NCBI GenBank assembly: GCA_029987235.1
Contig: DALTWF010000022.1
Location: 1 to 30,489, forward strand
Source: Methanocorpusculum sp.
GTDB taxonomy: Archaea > Halobacteriota > Methanomicrobia > Methanomicrobiales > Methanocorpusculaceae
Reading direction: 5' to 3'
DNA: 30,489 nucleotides
Of the stretch, positions 7,496 to 15,477 are shown piece by piece. The notes under the pieces were generated by a model. That model worked only from the letters and a program-made list of their open reading frames with translations. It was not told the DNA's origin and did not search any database. The translations under genes were made by a program, and so were the position numbers. How positions within the stretch are numbered: the stretch's first letter is position 1; each line of letters begins with the position of its first letter.

Positions 7496-8695
7496 ATGTA
7501 TAAACTTGTATGCGTACACTGCGGAGCCGAGTATCCCCCGGACGCAATTGTATATAACTGTGAAAAATGCGGCCATCTTCTGGCGGTCAAATACGACCTT
7601 GATGACATTCATGTCACCCATGACGAGCTGTTAAAGCGCGAAATCGGCGTCTGGAGATACAAGGAGTTCCTGCCGGTTAAAATCGAACCTGTGTCACTCC
7701 ACGAAGGAGGCACCCCGCTTTACCATCTCAAAAAAATCGGTGAGGAACTCGGTTTAAAGAATCTGTATGCAAAACACGAAGGAATGAATCCCTCCGGCTC
7801 ATTCAAGGACCGCGGAATGACCTTGGGTGTTTCCATGGCAAAGCAGCTCGGCAAAAATATTGTTGCCTGCGCATCGACCGGAAACACCTCTGCATCCATG
7901 GCTGTTTACGCTGCAAAGGCGAATATGCCGGCTGTTGTCCTGCTTCCGGCAGGTCACGTTGCATTAGGCAAAGTCGCCCAGGCATTAATGCATGGTGCAA
8001 AAGTCATCTCGATTCGCGGCAACTTCGACCGTGCGCTTGAGATGGTGCATGAATTATGTGTATCGCACGGAATCTACCTCTTAAACTCTATCAACCCGTA
8101 CCGGCTTGAAGGTCAGAAGACTATCGGATTTGAGGCCGTTGATCAGTTAGGCTGTGTTCCGGACAGATTCGTTCTGCCGGTCGGCAACGCAGGAAACATC
8201 TCTGCAGTCTTCAAGGGCTTAAACGAGTGGAAAGATATCGGATATATTGATTCTCTTCCGAAGATGACTGGAATCCAGGCAGAAGGCGCTATGCCGGTTG
8301 TAAATGCAATCAAGGGCAATCTGCCGGAGGTTGTTGTCGAGCAGAACCCGGAGACCGTTGCATCCGCAATCCGTATCGGAGCACCGGTTAACGCTGAAAA
8401 AGCACTGAATGCAATCCGTTCCACCGGTGGAACCGCAGAATCCGTTACCGATGCGGAGATTCTTGCAATGCAGCGCGACCTTGCCAGAAAAGAGGGTATC
8501 GGTGTTGAGCCGGCATCTGCTGCATCTGTTGCAGGTATTAAGAAGCTTGCCGAGGCAGGTATGCTTGACAAGGATGAAAAGATTGTCTGTGTTGTCACCG
8601 GTCATCTGTTAAAAGACCCCGAAACCGTTATCAAACAATGCGCAGGACCTATCGAAATCGACCCGACCATCGAAGCACTGCTCTCTGTATTATAA
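7496..8695 (+). CDS. thrC: Threonine synthase
   Basis: This PLP enzyme converts O-phosphohomoserine to threonine in the cytosol. The 399 aa are typical of archaeal ThrC. A small zinc-ribbon-like start (C6, C9, C22, C25) precedes the fold-type II PLP domain. The Schiff-base lysine is K104 in GSFKDRGM, and a PLP-phosphate loop is seen in PVGNAGN. The ATG at 7496 gives the normal N-terminus. The gene's end overlaps the next reading frame by 58 bp, an unusually long overlap. Confidence 0.95.
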   Translation: MYKLVCVHCGAEYPPDAIVYNCEKCGHLLAVKYDLDDIHVTHDELLKREIGVWRYKEFLPVKIEPVSLHEGGTPLYHLKKIGEELGLKNLYAKHEGMNPSGSFKDRGMTLGVSMAKQLGKNIVACASTGNTSASMAVYAAKANMPAVVLLPAGHVALGKVAQALMHGAKVISIRGNFDRALEMVHELCVSHGIYLLNSINPYRLEGQKTIGFEAVDQLGCVPDRFVLPVGNAGNISAVFKGLNEWKDIGYIDSLPKMTGIQAEGAMPVVNAIKGNLPEVVVEQNPETVASAIRIGAPVNAEKALNAIRSTGGTAESVTDAEILAMQRDLARKEGIGVEPASAASVAGIKKLAEAGMLDKDEKIVCVVTGHLLKDPETVIKQCAGPIEIDPTIEALLSVL

Positions 8696-9312
8696 GCGGG
8701 CTTCTGCTTTTCGTGCTTCTTGCCGCACCCGTGTCAGCGGATGCGGCGGGTGCAAACTCTGCGGAGTTTGTGGTCTCGGAAAATGGCAAGCTGCTTAATG
8801 TCACCGCGCATCTTGTGCAGCAGAGCACGTTTACGCTTGTCAAGCCGGGATTTTTCCAGGATGAGGCGCTTACGCCGAAGAACTTTTCCCTGACGGATGC
8901 AAACGGTACTGCGGTGGAATACAAGGTGTCAAAGAGCACGGTCTCTTTCCCGAAAGGTGATTACACGCTTTCCTATACGCAGGAAATATCAGACAGCACA
9001 GTCTACGCGAAGTTTCCTGTCGCCTATTCCGCAAAAGTGTATCTTCCGGCAAAATTCAGAACCGGACATCCGGTGCTCGGCACGGTTTCTGCAGGGGGAG
9101 TGATTTCTGGATCGGATAAGGAAGGTTTCGGCACGATGGTGACGTATGCAAACACCAAAACGGTTGACGTCAAATTTTATGAACAGGGCCGGGACATGTG
9201 GCTGTACGGATTTTTAGGCGTCTGGGGTGTTGTGCTGCTTATCGTGTACGGGCGTTACCGGATGTATAGAAAACGCAGTCTGAAGGCAGGGCTGCGGGAT
9301 AAATACAAATAA
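8638..9312 (+). CDS. DUF5803-like membrane-anchored extracellular protein
   Basis: The 224-aa product has a basic start (MRRTYRNR), a signal-like hydrophobic stretch (about 16-34), an extracellular beta-rich domain of about 150 residues, a second hydrophobic segment (about 189-206) and a basic cytoplasmic tail (RYRMYRKRSLK). This layout, with QSTF early and VKFYEQGRDMWLYGFLG before the last helix, resembles archaeal DUF5803 proteins from memory. The ATG lies inside thrC. No later ATG would keep the signal segment, so I keep the 58-bp overlap; a later GTG or other non-ATG start is possible. The function is unknown. Confidence 0.7.
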   Translation: MRRTYRNRPDHRSTALCIISGLLLFVLLAAPVSADAAGANSAEFVVSENGKLLNVTAHLVQQSTFTLVKPGFFQDEALTPKNFSLTDANGTAVEYKVSKSTVSFPKGDYTLSYTQEISDSTVYAKFPVAYSAKVYLPAKFRTGHPVLGTVSAGGVISGSDKEGFGTMVTYANTKTVDVKFYEQGRDMWLYGFLGVWGVVLLIVYGRYRMYRKRSLKAGLRDKYK

Positions 9313-9349
9313 TCTTTTTTTTAGTTGAGTTTTCTGTCTACATTTTTTT

Positions 9350-9400
9350 CGTGGTTTTCGTGGGGGAGATAGTTAAGCCAAAAAGGCAAAAAAAAGGAGA
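9350..9400 (-). repeat. Terminator-associated dispersed element, copy A
   Basis: Read on the minus strand, downstream of porB, this is a T8 run (9395-9388), then TTAACTATCTCCCCCACG and AAAACCAC. The 25-bp core at 9351-9375 matches 21 of 25 bases with the core of copy B at 15392-15416, and all four differences are transitions. It lies between convergent genes. Confidence 0.55.
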
Positions 9401-9419
9401 GAACTAATTCCCGCACCAA

Positions 9420-10307
9420 TTATAAATCGATGCCGTATTTTTTCGCATTCGCATCAGCGATTGCCTGAATCTTGGCAATCTCCGCATCATTTCTTGCCGG
9501 CTTGAACAGATGTCTGAACCGCTTCTGCGCCTTCAAATACTCATCGACCGGCACACGCTTAACCTTCTTTGCAGAAGTCAGCTCCCCGTTCTCGATTTCA
9601 TAATTGACCCACAGACCGCACTGAACCGCCATTCTGCCGATTTCCATCGTCATCGCCGAATCAATACCCCAGCCCGTCGGACACGGAGCATGCACCTGCA
9701 CATAACACGGACCAGGCGTATTTACTGCCTTTTCAATCTTCTTCATCAGATCCATCGGATATGCGATAGTAGCCGTTGCTACATACGGCGAGCCGTGTGC
9801 AACAAGAATCTGCGGCAGGTCCTTTTTGGGTCTGTTGTTGCCGAACGAACATACTCCGGCAGGAGATGTAGTAGTATCCGCATCATACGGCGTCGAACCT
9901 GACCGCTGGATACCTGTGTTCATGTAAGCCTCATTATCATAGCACACGTATGTAAAGTCATGACCGCGCTCAAACGCGCCCGAGATACACAGAGTTCCGA
10001 TATCAACCGTAGCACCGTCACCACCGATAACAAGAATCTTTTCCTTACCGAGTCTGCCCTGCTTTTTCAGAGATGCCTCGATACCGGACGCAACTGCAGA
10101 CGAATTCTCAAACAGAGAGTGAATCCACGGAATCTTCCATGCAGTCTCCGGATACGGCGTGGAAAACACCTCAAGACATCCGGTCGGGGACACCGCGATA
10201 ACATTTTCACCTGCGCCCTTCAAAATCATGCGCACCGCAGCAGACGCTCCGCAACCGCCGCATGCACGGTGACCGCACTCAAAATTTTCAATACTTCTGT
10301 CAACCAT
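9420..10307 (-). CDS. porB: Pyruvate synthase (pyruvate:ferredoxin oxidoreductase) beta subunit
   Basis: PorB holds thiamine diphosphate and one [4Fe-4S] cluster of pyruvate synthase, which makes pyruvate from acetyl-CoA, CO2 and reduced ferredoxin in methanogens. In the 295 aa the cluster cysteines are C16, C19, C44 (SPTGCLEVF) and C211 (HAPCPTGW). The TPP/Mg motif is GGDGATVDIG (98-107) with YDNEAYMNTG further on. These motifs and the gene order point to Por rather than 2-oxoglutarate Kor. A GGAGGTG motif sits about 7 nt before the ATG, and the start directly follows the porA stop. Confidence 0.93.
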   Translation of the reverse strand: MVDRSIENFECGHRACGGCGASAAVRMILKGAGENVIAVSPTGCLEVFSTPYPETAWKIPWIHSLFENSSAVASGIEASLKKQGRLGKEKILVIGGDGATVDIGTLCISGAFERGHDFTYVCYDNEAYMNTGIQRSGSTPYDADTTTSPAGVCSFGNNRPKKDLPQILVAHGSPYVATATIAYPMDLMKKIEKAVNTPGPCYVQVHAPCPTGWGIDSAMTMEIGRMAVQCGLWVNYEIENGELTSAKKVKRVPVDEYLKAQKRFRHLFKPARNDAEIAKIQAIADANAKKYGIDL

Positions 10308-11465
10308 TTAGAGCACCTCCTCGCGAAGACCGTAGAACATATCGCCCCTGCCTTCCTCGGCAAGTTTCACAATGTTTTTGATATCGCTCTTTCTTACATC
10401 GCGGCCGCCGAGACCGAGAATGTAGTCATAAACCGGAATACCCGAGCCATAGCAGGCGTCTTTTACCTCAAGAGCAACCGCGCCTTTTGCACCAAGACTC
10501 ACGTTCTTGTCAAGCACAGCAATCTTCTGCACATGACCAAGTGCTTTTGCAAGGTCTTCTGCAGGGAACGGTCTGAACACTCTGATGCCGAGCAGACCTA
10601 CTTTCTTTCCTTCCGCACGCATTTCGTCAATTGCGTCCTTAATGGTGCCGCAAATCGAACCCATGGCAACAAGGGCAATCTCCGCATCCTCAAGTTTGTA
10701 AGAGGTTACGAGTTCTGAATAGTCGCGGCCGAATACATTTGCATACTCTTTTCCGTACCTCTTAAACGCCTCAGCTGCGCGCCTGACTGCTGCATCATGC
10801 TCATACCTGAATTCAAGATAGTATTCAGGAGTTGCGTACATACCGAATGAAATCGGGTCCTTGCAGTCAAGTTTCTGGTACGGCCTGAATTCGCCGAGGA
10901 ATTTGTCAACCTGTTCCTGTTCAGGGATGTCGACCGGCTCATAGACATGGGATAAAATAAATCCGTCGAAACAGACAAACGCTGGAAGCAGAATGTTGTG
11001 GTCTTCACAAATCTTGTAGGCAAGGATATGCAGGTCAAGAGCCTCCTGATTGTCTTCTGCGTAGAACTGAAGCCATCCTGCATCTCTCATCATGATTGAG
11101 TCCTGCTGATCGTTCCAGATGGAAAGCGGTGCGGAAATCGCACGGTTTGCAATACCCATCACAATCGGAAGACGCATGCCTGCAGCGTTGAAGACAACTT
11201 CGCCCATTAAGGCTAAGCCCTGCGAGGTGGTTGCAGAGTATACTCTCGAACCTGCGGCTGATGCGCCGATACAGGCGGAAAGTGCGGAGAATTCGGACTC
11301 AACACAGATGTATTCCGCATCAAGTCTGCCGTCTGCAACGATGCTTGCAAGTCCTTCGACGATGTGTGTCTGCGGGGTAATCGGGTAGGCGGAAATTACC
11401 TGCGGGCGGCAGAGTCTGACGGTTTCTGCCACTGCAATGGACCCTTCCATTATTCCTCTGGTCAT
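10308..11465 (-). CDS. porA: Pyruvate synthase alpha subunit
   Basis: PorA forms the pyrimidine-binding half of the TPP site with PorB. The 385-aa protein begins with the characteristic GIMEGSIAVAETVRLCRP and AYPITPQTHIVE motif (YPITPQ binds and activates TPP). Its length and C-terminal SLGAKGAVALEVKDA segment fit the separate alpha subunit of the four-subunit archaeal enzyme. A GGAGG motif precedes the ATG by about 8 nt, and the gene directly abuts the porD stop. Alpha subunits of related 2-oxoacid oxidoreductases look similar, but the porCDAB order supports pyruvate as substrate. Confidence 0.93.
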   Translation of the reverse strand: MTRGIMEGSIAVAETVRLCRPQVISAYPITPQTHIVEGLASIVADGRLDAEYICVESEFSALSACIGASAAGSRVYSATTSQGLALMGEVVFNAAGMRLPIVMGIANRAISAPLSIWNDQQDSIMMRDAGWLQFYAEDNQEALDLHILAYKICEDHNILLPAFVCFDGFILSHVYEPVDIPEQEQVDKFLGEFRPYQKLDCKDPISFGMYATPEYYLEFRYEHDAAVRRAAEAFKRYGKEYANVFGRDYSELVTSYKLEDAEIALVAMGSICGTIKDAIDEMRAEGKKVGLLGIRVFRPFPAEDLAKALGHVQKIAVLDKNVSLGAKGAVALEVKDACYGSGIPVYDYILGLGGRDVRKSDIKNIVKLAEEGRGDMFYGLREEVL

Positions 11466-11732
11466 TTATTTTTCCTCCTGAAGCATGGTGATTGCTTTTG
11501 CCTTGTCCGGACACTCGTGCGCGCAAAGACCGCAGCCCTTGCAGAAGTCAAGGTCGATTGCAAAGGTTTTGTCTGCGTTCTGGGTAATGCAGCCCTCAGG
11601 GCAGATTAACTGACATGTTCCGCATTTCGTGCATTTTGCAGTGTCCATTACCGGGTAGAAGACTCTCCAGGACCCGGTCTTGTTGTTGCGGCCCTTTCCG
11701 GGTCTTGCGGTACATCCAATTCCAAGCGGCAT
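11466..11732 (-). CDS. porD: Pyruvate synthase delta subunit, 2[4Fe-4S] ferredoxin-like
   Basis: PorD carries electrons between the PorAB active site and external ferredoxin. The 88-aa protein has two complete CxxCxxCxxxC clusters: C34, C37, C40, C44 and C64, C67, C70, C74. The start MPLGIGCTARPGKG is typical of PorD rather than a free ferredoxin. Its ATG overlaps the porC stop by one base (TAATG), with a GGAGG about 12 nt upstream, indicating translational coupling. Confidence 0.93.
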   Translation of the reverse strand: MPLGIGCTARPGKGRNNKTGSWRVFYPVMDTAKCTKCGTCQLICPEGCITQNADKTFAIDLDFCKGCGLCAHECPDKAKAITMLQEEK

Positions 11733-12277
11733 TAGTATTTTCCCTCCTTGACAAGTTCGTATGCGCGTTTTGCTGCTGCAAAGTTGGTGACTGCAAGTTT
11801 TGCAGGGAATCTGCCTTCGATTGCGCCTTTGAGTGCATCAAGGGTGATTTCACCGGATGCTGCGGCAAATGCTCCCATTAAGGTGGTGTTTGTAATTGGC
11901 AGACCGATTTCCTCAAGTGCAATCTTTGTTGCGTCAATTACAATGAGTTTCACCCCTTCGGGGATTGCGTATTCTGCTTTTTTCTCGGTATTGATAAGGG
12001 CAATTCCGCCGGCTTTCATGCCTGCAAAGACGTTTACGTCGCGGATTAAGGTGCTGTCCTGAACTATAATGTAGTCCGGCTCATAGACCTGACTCCGCAG
12101 GCGGATTTTCTCATCACTGAAGCGGACAAAAGCCTGCACAGGCGCACCGCGCCGTTCTACACCGAACGCGGGGAATGCCTGCGAATAGACACCGGCGGTA
12201 AATGCGGCGGTTGCGATTAATTCGGCCGCAGTTACGGAGCCCTGTCCTCCTCTCCCATGGATACGTAGTTCTCTCAT
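11732..12277 (-). CDS. porC: Pyruvate synthase gamma subunit
   Basis: PorC is the gamma subunit of the 2-oxoacid:ferredoxin oxidoreductase family, important for CoA binding and assembly. The 181-aa sequence carries the family signature MRELRIHGRGGQG at the start, followed by SQAFPAFGVERRGAPVQAF. It is the first gene of the porCDAB unit, transcribed away from alaS. The sequence before its ATG is AT-rich and holds two palindromes that may be regulatory. Confidence 0.93.
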   Translation of the reverse strand: MRELRIHGRGGQGSVTAAELIATAAFTAGVYSQAFPAFGVERRGAPVQAFVRFSDEKIRLRSQVYEPDYIIVQDSTLIRDVNVFAGMKAGGIALINTEKKAEYAIPEGVKLIVIDATKIALEEIGLPITNTTLMGAFAAASGEITLDALKGAIEGRFPAKLAVTNFAAAKRAYELVKEGKY

Positions 12278-12283
12278 ATCACT

Positions 12284-12322
12284 ATAATTTATAATGATTA
12301 ATCAATATGAATTTAATCATAT
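12284..12322 (-). promoter_or_regulatory. porC promoter region with two palindromes
   Basis: A TATA-like stretch reads CATTATAAATTA on the minus strand (12284-12296). It is followed upstream by the perfect 10-bp palindrome TGATTAATCA (12295-12304) and the inverted repeat ATATGA/TCATAT (12305-12310 and 12317-12322). The nearest TATA-like sequence is only about 13 bp from the ATG, so a more distal AT-rich box or a leaderless message is likely. Operator function is inference. Confidence 0.35.
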
Positions 12323-12409
12323 GGTGTCTTGCAGACCGTGGTCAGCACTCCGGGATTTTTTTTATCACCCGAAGAATTTTGCCGAATCCTATTGAGTGGG
12401 GAGAAAAAG

Positions 12410-12447
12410 TTCGGGAATTCTGTATATCGATGTTATGAATTCCCGAA
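12410..12447. promoter_or_regulatory. Perfect 11-bp inverted repeat, 16-nt spacer
   Basis: The arms TTCGGGAATTC (12410-12420) and GAATTCCCGAA (12437-12447) are exact reverse complements. The element stands in the porC-alaS divergent region, 154 bp ahead of the alaS start. It has no T-run directly after it on either strand, so it is not a simple terminator. It could be a protein-binding site or a hairpin in a transcript. Confidence 0.5.
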
Positions 12448-12470
12448 AAATAGTATTGTTCGTATTTTTT

Positions 12471-12523
12471 CACCTAAACTAATTGTCTGCATCTAAAGTC
12501 AGGCATAAACGAAGGTTTAGGTG
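12471..12523. promoter_or_regulatory. Second inverted repeat upstream of alaS
   Basis: The arms CACCTAAAC (12471-12479) and GTTTAGGTG (12515-12523) are exact reverse complements separated by 35 nt. The right arm lies 22 bp upstream of a probable alaS TATA box. With the neighbouring 11-bp inverted repeat it makes this the most structured intergenic region in the window. Confidence 0.45.
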
Positions 12524-12544
12524 CAGCGCCTCTCCAAACAATAA

Positions 12545-12553
12545 CCATATATC
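12545..12553 (+). promoter_or_regulatory. Probable TATA box of alaS
   Basis: CCATATATC lies about 52 bp upstream of the TTG start, which would give a leader of about 27 nt that includes the Shine-Dalgarno. A second TATA-like ATATATAA at 12566-12573 would place the start of transcription inside the Shine-Dalgarno and is less likely. Confidence 0.4.
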
Positions 12554-12588
12554 TCCCGCAAACCAATATATAAGCAATCTTAACAAAA

Positions 12589-12593
12589 GGAGG
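12589..12593 (+). promoter_or_regulatory. Shine-Dalgarno site fixing the TTG start of alaS
   Basis: GGAGG stands 8 nt before TTG at 12602. No ATG gives the conserved archaeal AlaRS N-terminus (LEEEYQLDFFKENGYVRK), so this site supports TTG initiation. Confidence 0.7.
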
Positions 12594-12601
12594 ACAAACT
12601 C

Positions 12602-15340
12602 TTGTTAGAAGAAGAATACCAGTTAGACTTTTTCAAAGAAAACGGCTACGTCCGCAAAATCTGTAAAAAATGCGGCAGCCCGTTTTGGACCCTTGACCCG
12701 TCCCGGGAAGTGTGCGGCGACGCCCCGTGCGAACCGTACCAGTTTATCGGCAACCCGATGTTTAAGAAACACAGCGTTGCAGAAATGCGTGAGGCGTACC
12801 TCTCATTCTACGAAATAAACGGCCACACCAGGATTAACAGATACCCGGTTGCAGCCCGCTGGAGAGACGATATCTACTTAACCATCGCATCCATCGCAGA
12901 CTTCCAGCCGTTTGTAACAAGCGGCACCTGCCCCCCGCCTGCAAACCCCTTAACCATATCTCAGCCGTGTATCCGTTTAAACGACCTTGACAACGTCGGC
13001 CGCTCAGGCAGACACTTCACCTGTTTTGAGATGATGGCGCACCACGCTTTCAACACCGACGAAAAACCGGTCTACTGGAAAGACCGCTGCCTTGAACTCT
13101 GTGCAGGTTTTGTCGAATCCATCGGCGGAAACATCCGGAACCTGACATTCAAGGAAAATCCGTGGTTCGGCGGCGGCAACGCCGGCGCATCCGTCGAAGT
13201 CTTAATGGGTGGCCTTGAAGTCGCAACCCTCGTCTTCATGAACCTCTCCCGCAAGAACTCTGGCAAACCGCAGATTATGATTGACGGCAAAGACTATTAC
13301 GAAATGCCGCTGCGCATTGTCGATACCGGTTACGGACTTGAGAGATTTGCCTGGGCATCCCAAGGAACCCCGACCGCATACGACGCTGTCTTCCCGGAAA
13401 TGATTCCAAAGCTTCTGAATGCCTCCGGCATGGAAGATTATCTTGACAACCCCGAAATCGAACGCATCTTAGGTCTGAATGCCAAATTCGCCGGCTTAAT
13501 GGATATCCGCGGCGAAAAAATCTCCGAGCTGCGCAGCCAGGTCGCAGAAGCAACCGGCATTTCCGTCGGCAAACTCGAAAATATTATTGTGCCGATGGAA
13601 AACATCTATGCACTCTGTGACCACACCAGGTGCCTTGCCTACATGCTCGGCGACCTGATTGTCCCGTCCAATGTCAGAGAAGGATACCTTGCACGGCTTG
13701 TCCTCCGCCGCGCAATCCGCATGATGCAGGAAGCAAAGGTTGACGCAGACCTCGGCGACCTTGTCGTCTCCCAGATGGAGACCATAGGTCTTGACAAATT
13801 CGAGCAGGAACCCTCGATTGTGCGTGACATTATCGCACGCGAGGTCGAAAAATACGATGCAACCATCGAACGCGGAACCCGTACCGTGCAGCGTGTCGGT
13901 CAGAACTATGTCAAGAAGAACTGCCCGGTTCCGCTTGAGGAGCTTATTACCCTGTACGACTCCCACGGTATTCCGGTAGAGTTAATGGGCAAAATCTTAT
14001 CCGAGACTGGTGCAAAGTTCGAAATCCCTGACGACTTCGATTCCCAGATTGCAGACATGCACTCCGAAAACGAAGGCGAAAAGCCGGTCTCCCCGCTTGC
14101 AAAATACACCGAGCGCCTTGAAGCACTTCCGGAAACCCGCAAGGCGTACTACGAGCGTCCGACCGATATGGAGTTCGATGCAGAGGTCCTTGATGTCTTT
14201 GATGATTATGTCGTACTTGACGCCACTCTCTTCTATCCGGAGGGCGGAGGTCAGCCTTCGGATACTGGTATGCTGATTTCCAAGACGAACATGGTCCGTG
14301 TGGAATCGGTTGTAAAATCCGCAAACGGCGTGATTTTGCACAAGGTCCGGGAAAATTCGCTGCACAAGGGCGACCGCATCAAGGGCAAAGTCGATGAAGA
14401 CCGCCGCTGGGCGTTAATGCGCCACCATTCCGGAACGCACGTTATTTTACGTGCGGCAAAGGAGGTCCTGGGTCCGCACATTCACCAGGCAGGTTCGCAG
14501 CTTGCGGTTGATTCCGGTCGTGTGGATATCAGGCATTACACGCACATCACTGCTGATGAGATGAAGCAGATTGAGGTTGTTGCAAACAAGCTTGTTATGG
14601 AAAATCTGCCGGTCATGATTAAGTTTGAGCCGCGTGTAACCGCCGAGCAGAAGTTCGGTTTCGCTCTGTATCAGGGCGGTGTTCCGCCGGGAAAGGAGCT
14701 TCGTATCGTAAGAATGGGTGCGGAAATCGAGGCCTGTGCAGGTACGCATTGTCAGAGCACCGGTGAAATCGGCCCGGTCAAGCTTCTGCGCCTTGAACAT
14801 ATCCAGGACGGTGTGGAGCGTATTGAGTTTGCGTGCGGTTTTGCGGCACTTGATGCAATGCAGCATATTCAGGGTCTGTTAAATACTTCGGCTGAGACGC
14901 TTTCGGTGCAGACGGAAAACCTGCCGGCTTCGGTTGCGCGGTTCTTCGGTGAGTGGAAGGACCAGAGAAAGGAGATTGAAAAGCTGCGGGCAAAGATTGC
15001 GGAGCTTGAACTTTCCCGGCTTGAGGGTGTTGACATCAAGGGTGTCGAGGTTGTTATCAAGCAGGTTGATGTTTCGCGCAAGGAGCTTGTTACGGTGGCA
15101 GGCGCGGTTGCCGCACGGGGTGGTGTTGCGGTGCTGATTACCGCAGCAGACGGTATTGGTGTTGTTGCGGCGTCGGGCTGTGAGAAGGTTCATGCAGGAA
15201 AACTGGTTTCTGCGGTTTGTGAGGCGGTCGGCGGCAGGGGCGGCGGTAAGCCGAATCTGGCGCAGGGTGCGGGTGCTGATGAGTCCGGTATCGGAAAGGC
15301 GCTTGCAAAGGCGGATGAGTTTATCCGCGCCGCTCTTTAA
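12602..15340 (+). CDS. alaS: Alanyl-tRNA synthetase, archaeal type
   Basis: AlaRS charges tRNA-Ala and edits mischarged Ser and Gly. At 912 aa it has full archaeal length. The N-terminal extension holds a Cys-rich element (CKKCG ... CGDAPC) typical of archaeal AlaRS. The class II catalytic core follows, with RHFTCFEMM and GYGLERFAW. The editing domain carries the zinc motif RHHSGTH (H609, H613) and C712AGTHC (C712, H716). The C-terminal C-Ala domain ends in GGRGGGKPNLAQGAG. The start is TTG, supported by a strong GGAGG. Third codon positions shift strikingly from C/A at the start to G/T at the end: lysine is 5 AAA to 1 AAG up to the first 60 or so codons, and 1 AAA to 7 AAG over the last 110 or so. 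Confidence 0.96.
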   Translation: MLEEEYQLDFFKENGYVRKICKKCGSPFWTLDPSREVCGDAPCEPYQFIGNPMFKKHSVAEMREAYLSFYEINGHTRINRYPVAARWRDDIYLTIASIADFQPFVTSGTCPPPANPLTISQPCIRLNDLDNVGRSGRHFTCFEMMAHHAFNTDEKPVYWKDRCLELCAGFVESIGGNIRNLTFKENPWFGGGNAGASVEVLMGGLEVATLVFMNLSRKNSGKPQIMIDGKDYYEMPLRIVDTGYGLERFAWASQGTPTAYDAVFPEMIPKLLNASGMEDYLDNPEIERILGLNAKFAGLMDIRGEKISELRSQVAEATGISVGKLENIIVPMENIYALCDHTRCLAYMLGDLIVPSNVREGYLARLVLRRAIRMMQEAKVDADLGDLVVSQMETIGLDKFEQEPSIVRDIIAREVEKYDATIERGTRTVQRVGQNYVKKNCPVPLEELITLYDSHGIPVELMGKILSETGAKFEIPDDFDSQIADMHSENEGEKPVSPLAKYTERLEALPETRKAYYERPTDMEFDAEVLDVFDDYVVLDATLFYPEGGGQPSDTGMLISKTNMVRVESVVKSANGVILHKVRENSLHKGDRIKGKVDEDRRWALMRHHSGTHVILRAAKEVLGPHIHQAGSQLAVDSGRVDIRHYTHITADEMKQIEVVANKLVMENLPVMIKFEPRVTAEQKFGFALYQGGVPPGKELRIVRMGAEIEACAGTHCQSTGEIGPVKLLRLEHIQDGVERIEFACGFAALDAMQHIQGLLNTSAETLSVQTENLPASVARFFGEWKDQRKEIEKLRAKIAELELSRLEGVDIKGVEVVIKQVDVSRKELVTVAGAVAARGGVAVLITAADGIGVVAASGCEKVHAGKLVSAVCEAVGGRGGGKPNLAQGAGADESGIGKALAKADEFIRAAL

Positions 15341-15358
15341 ATTTTCTTTTTTTGTAAT
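15341..15358 (+). terminator. T-rich 3' end of alaS
   Basis: Immediately after the alaS stop the plus strand reads ATTTTC followed by T7 (15347-15353). T-runs of this kind end archaeal transcripts without needing a hairpin. Confidence 0.5.
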
Positions 15359-15388
15359 ATTGTTTGTTATCTGTGCGTGTTTACTATC

Positions 15389-15438
15389 ACGGTGATTTTC
15401 ATGGGGGAGGCAGTTACATTTCACAGAGAAAAAAAAAA
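15389..15438 (-). repeat. Terminator-associated dispersed element, copy B
   Basis: On the minus strand, downstream of the winged-helix regulator gene, this reads T10 (15438-15429), CTCTGTG, then TAACTGCCTCCCCCATG and AAAATCACC. The core 15392-15416 is 21/25 identical to copy A, and the CTCTGTG box recurs in copy C at 30297. Like copy A it sits between convergent genes. Confidence 0.55.
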
Positions 15439-15477
15439 CACCGGCGAAAAAAAGAAGGGGCGGAACAGATACAGTAA

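Noticed and set aside
9420..12277. 2-oxoglutarate:ferredoxin oxidoreductase (korABCD)
   Set aside because: Gene order gamma-delta-alpha-beta, the delta ferredoxin subunit, YPITPQ and the PorB cysteine pattern including HAPCPTGW fit pyruvate synthase; Kor beta usually begins with a WCPGCG-type motif.
12471..12601. T-box or similar tRNA-sensing leader before alaS
   Set aside because: T-boxes are bacterial; no specifier loop or T-box consensus is visible and the likely leader is under 30 nt.
14447..15424. Minus-strand open frames of 139 and 181 aa under alaS
   Set aside because: They lie fully or mostly antisense to the intact alaS gene and show no domain or start signal.
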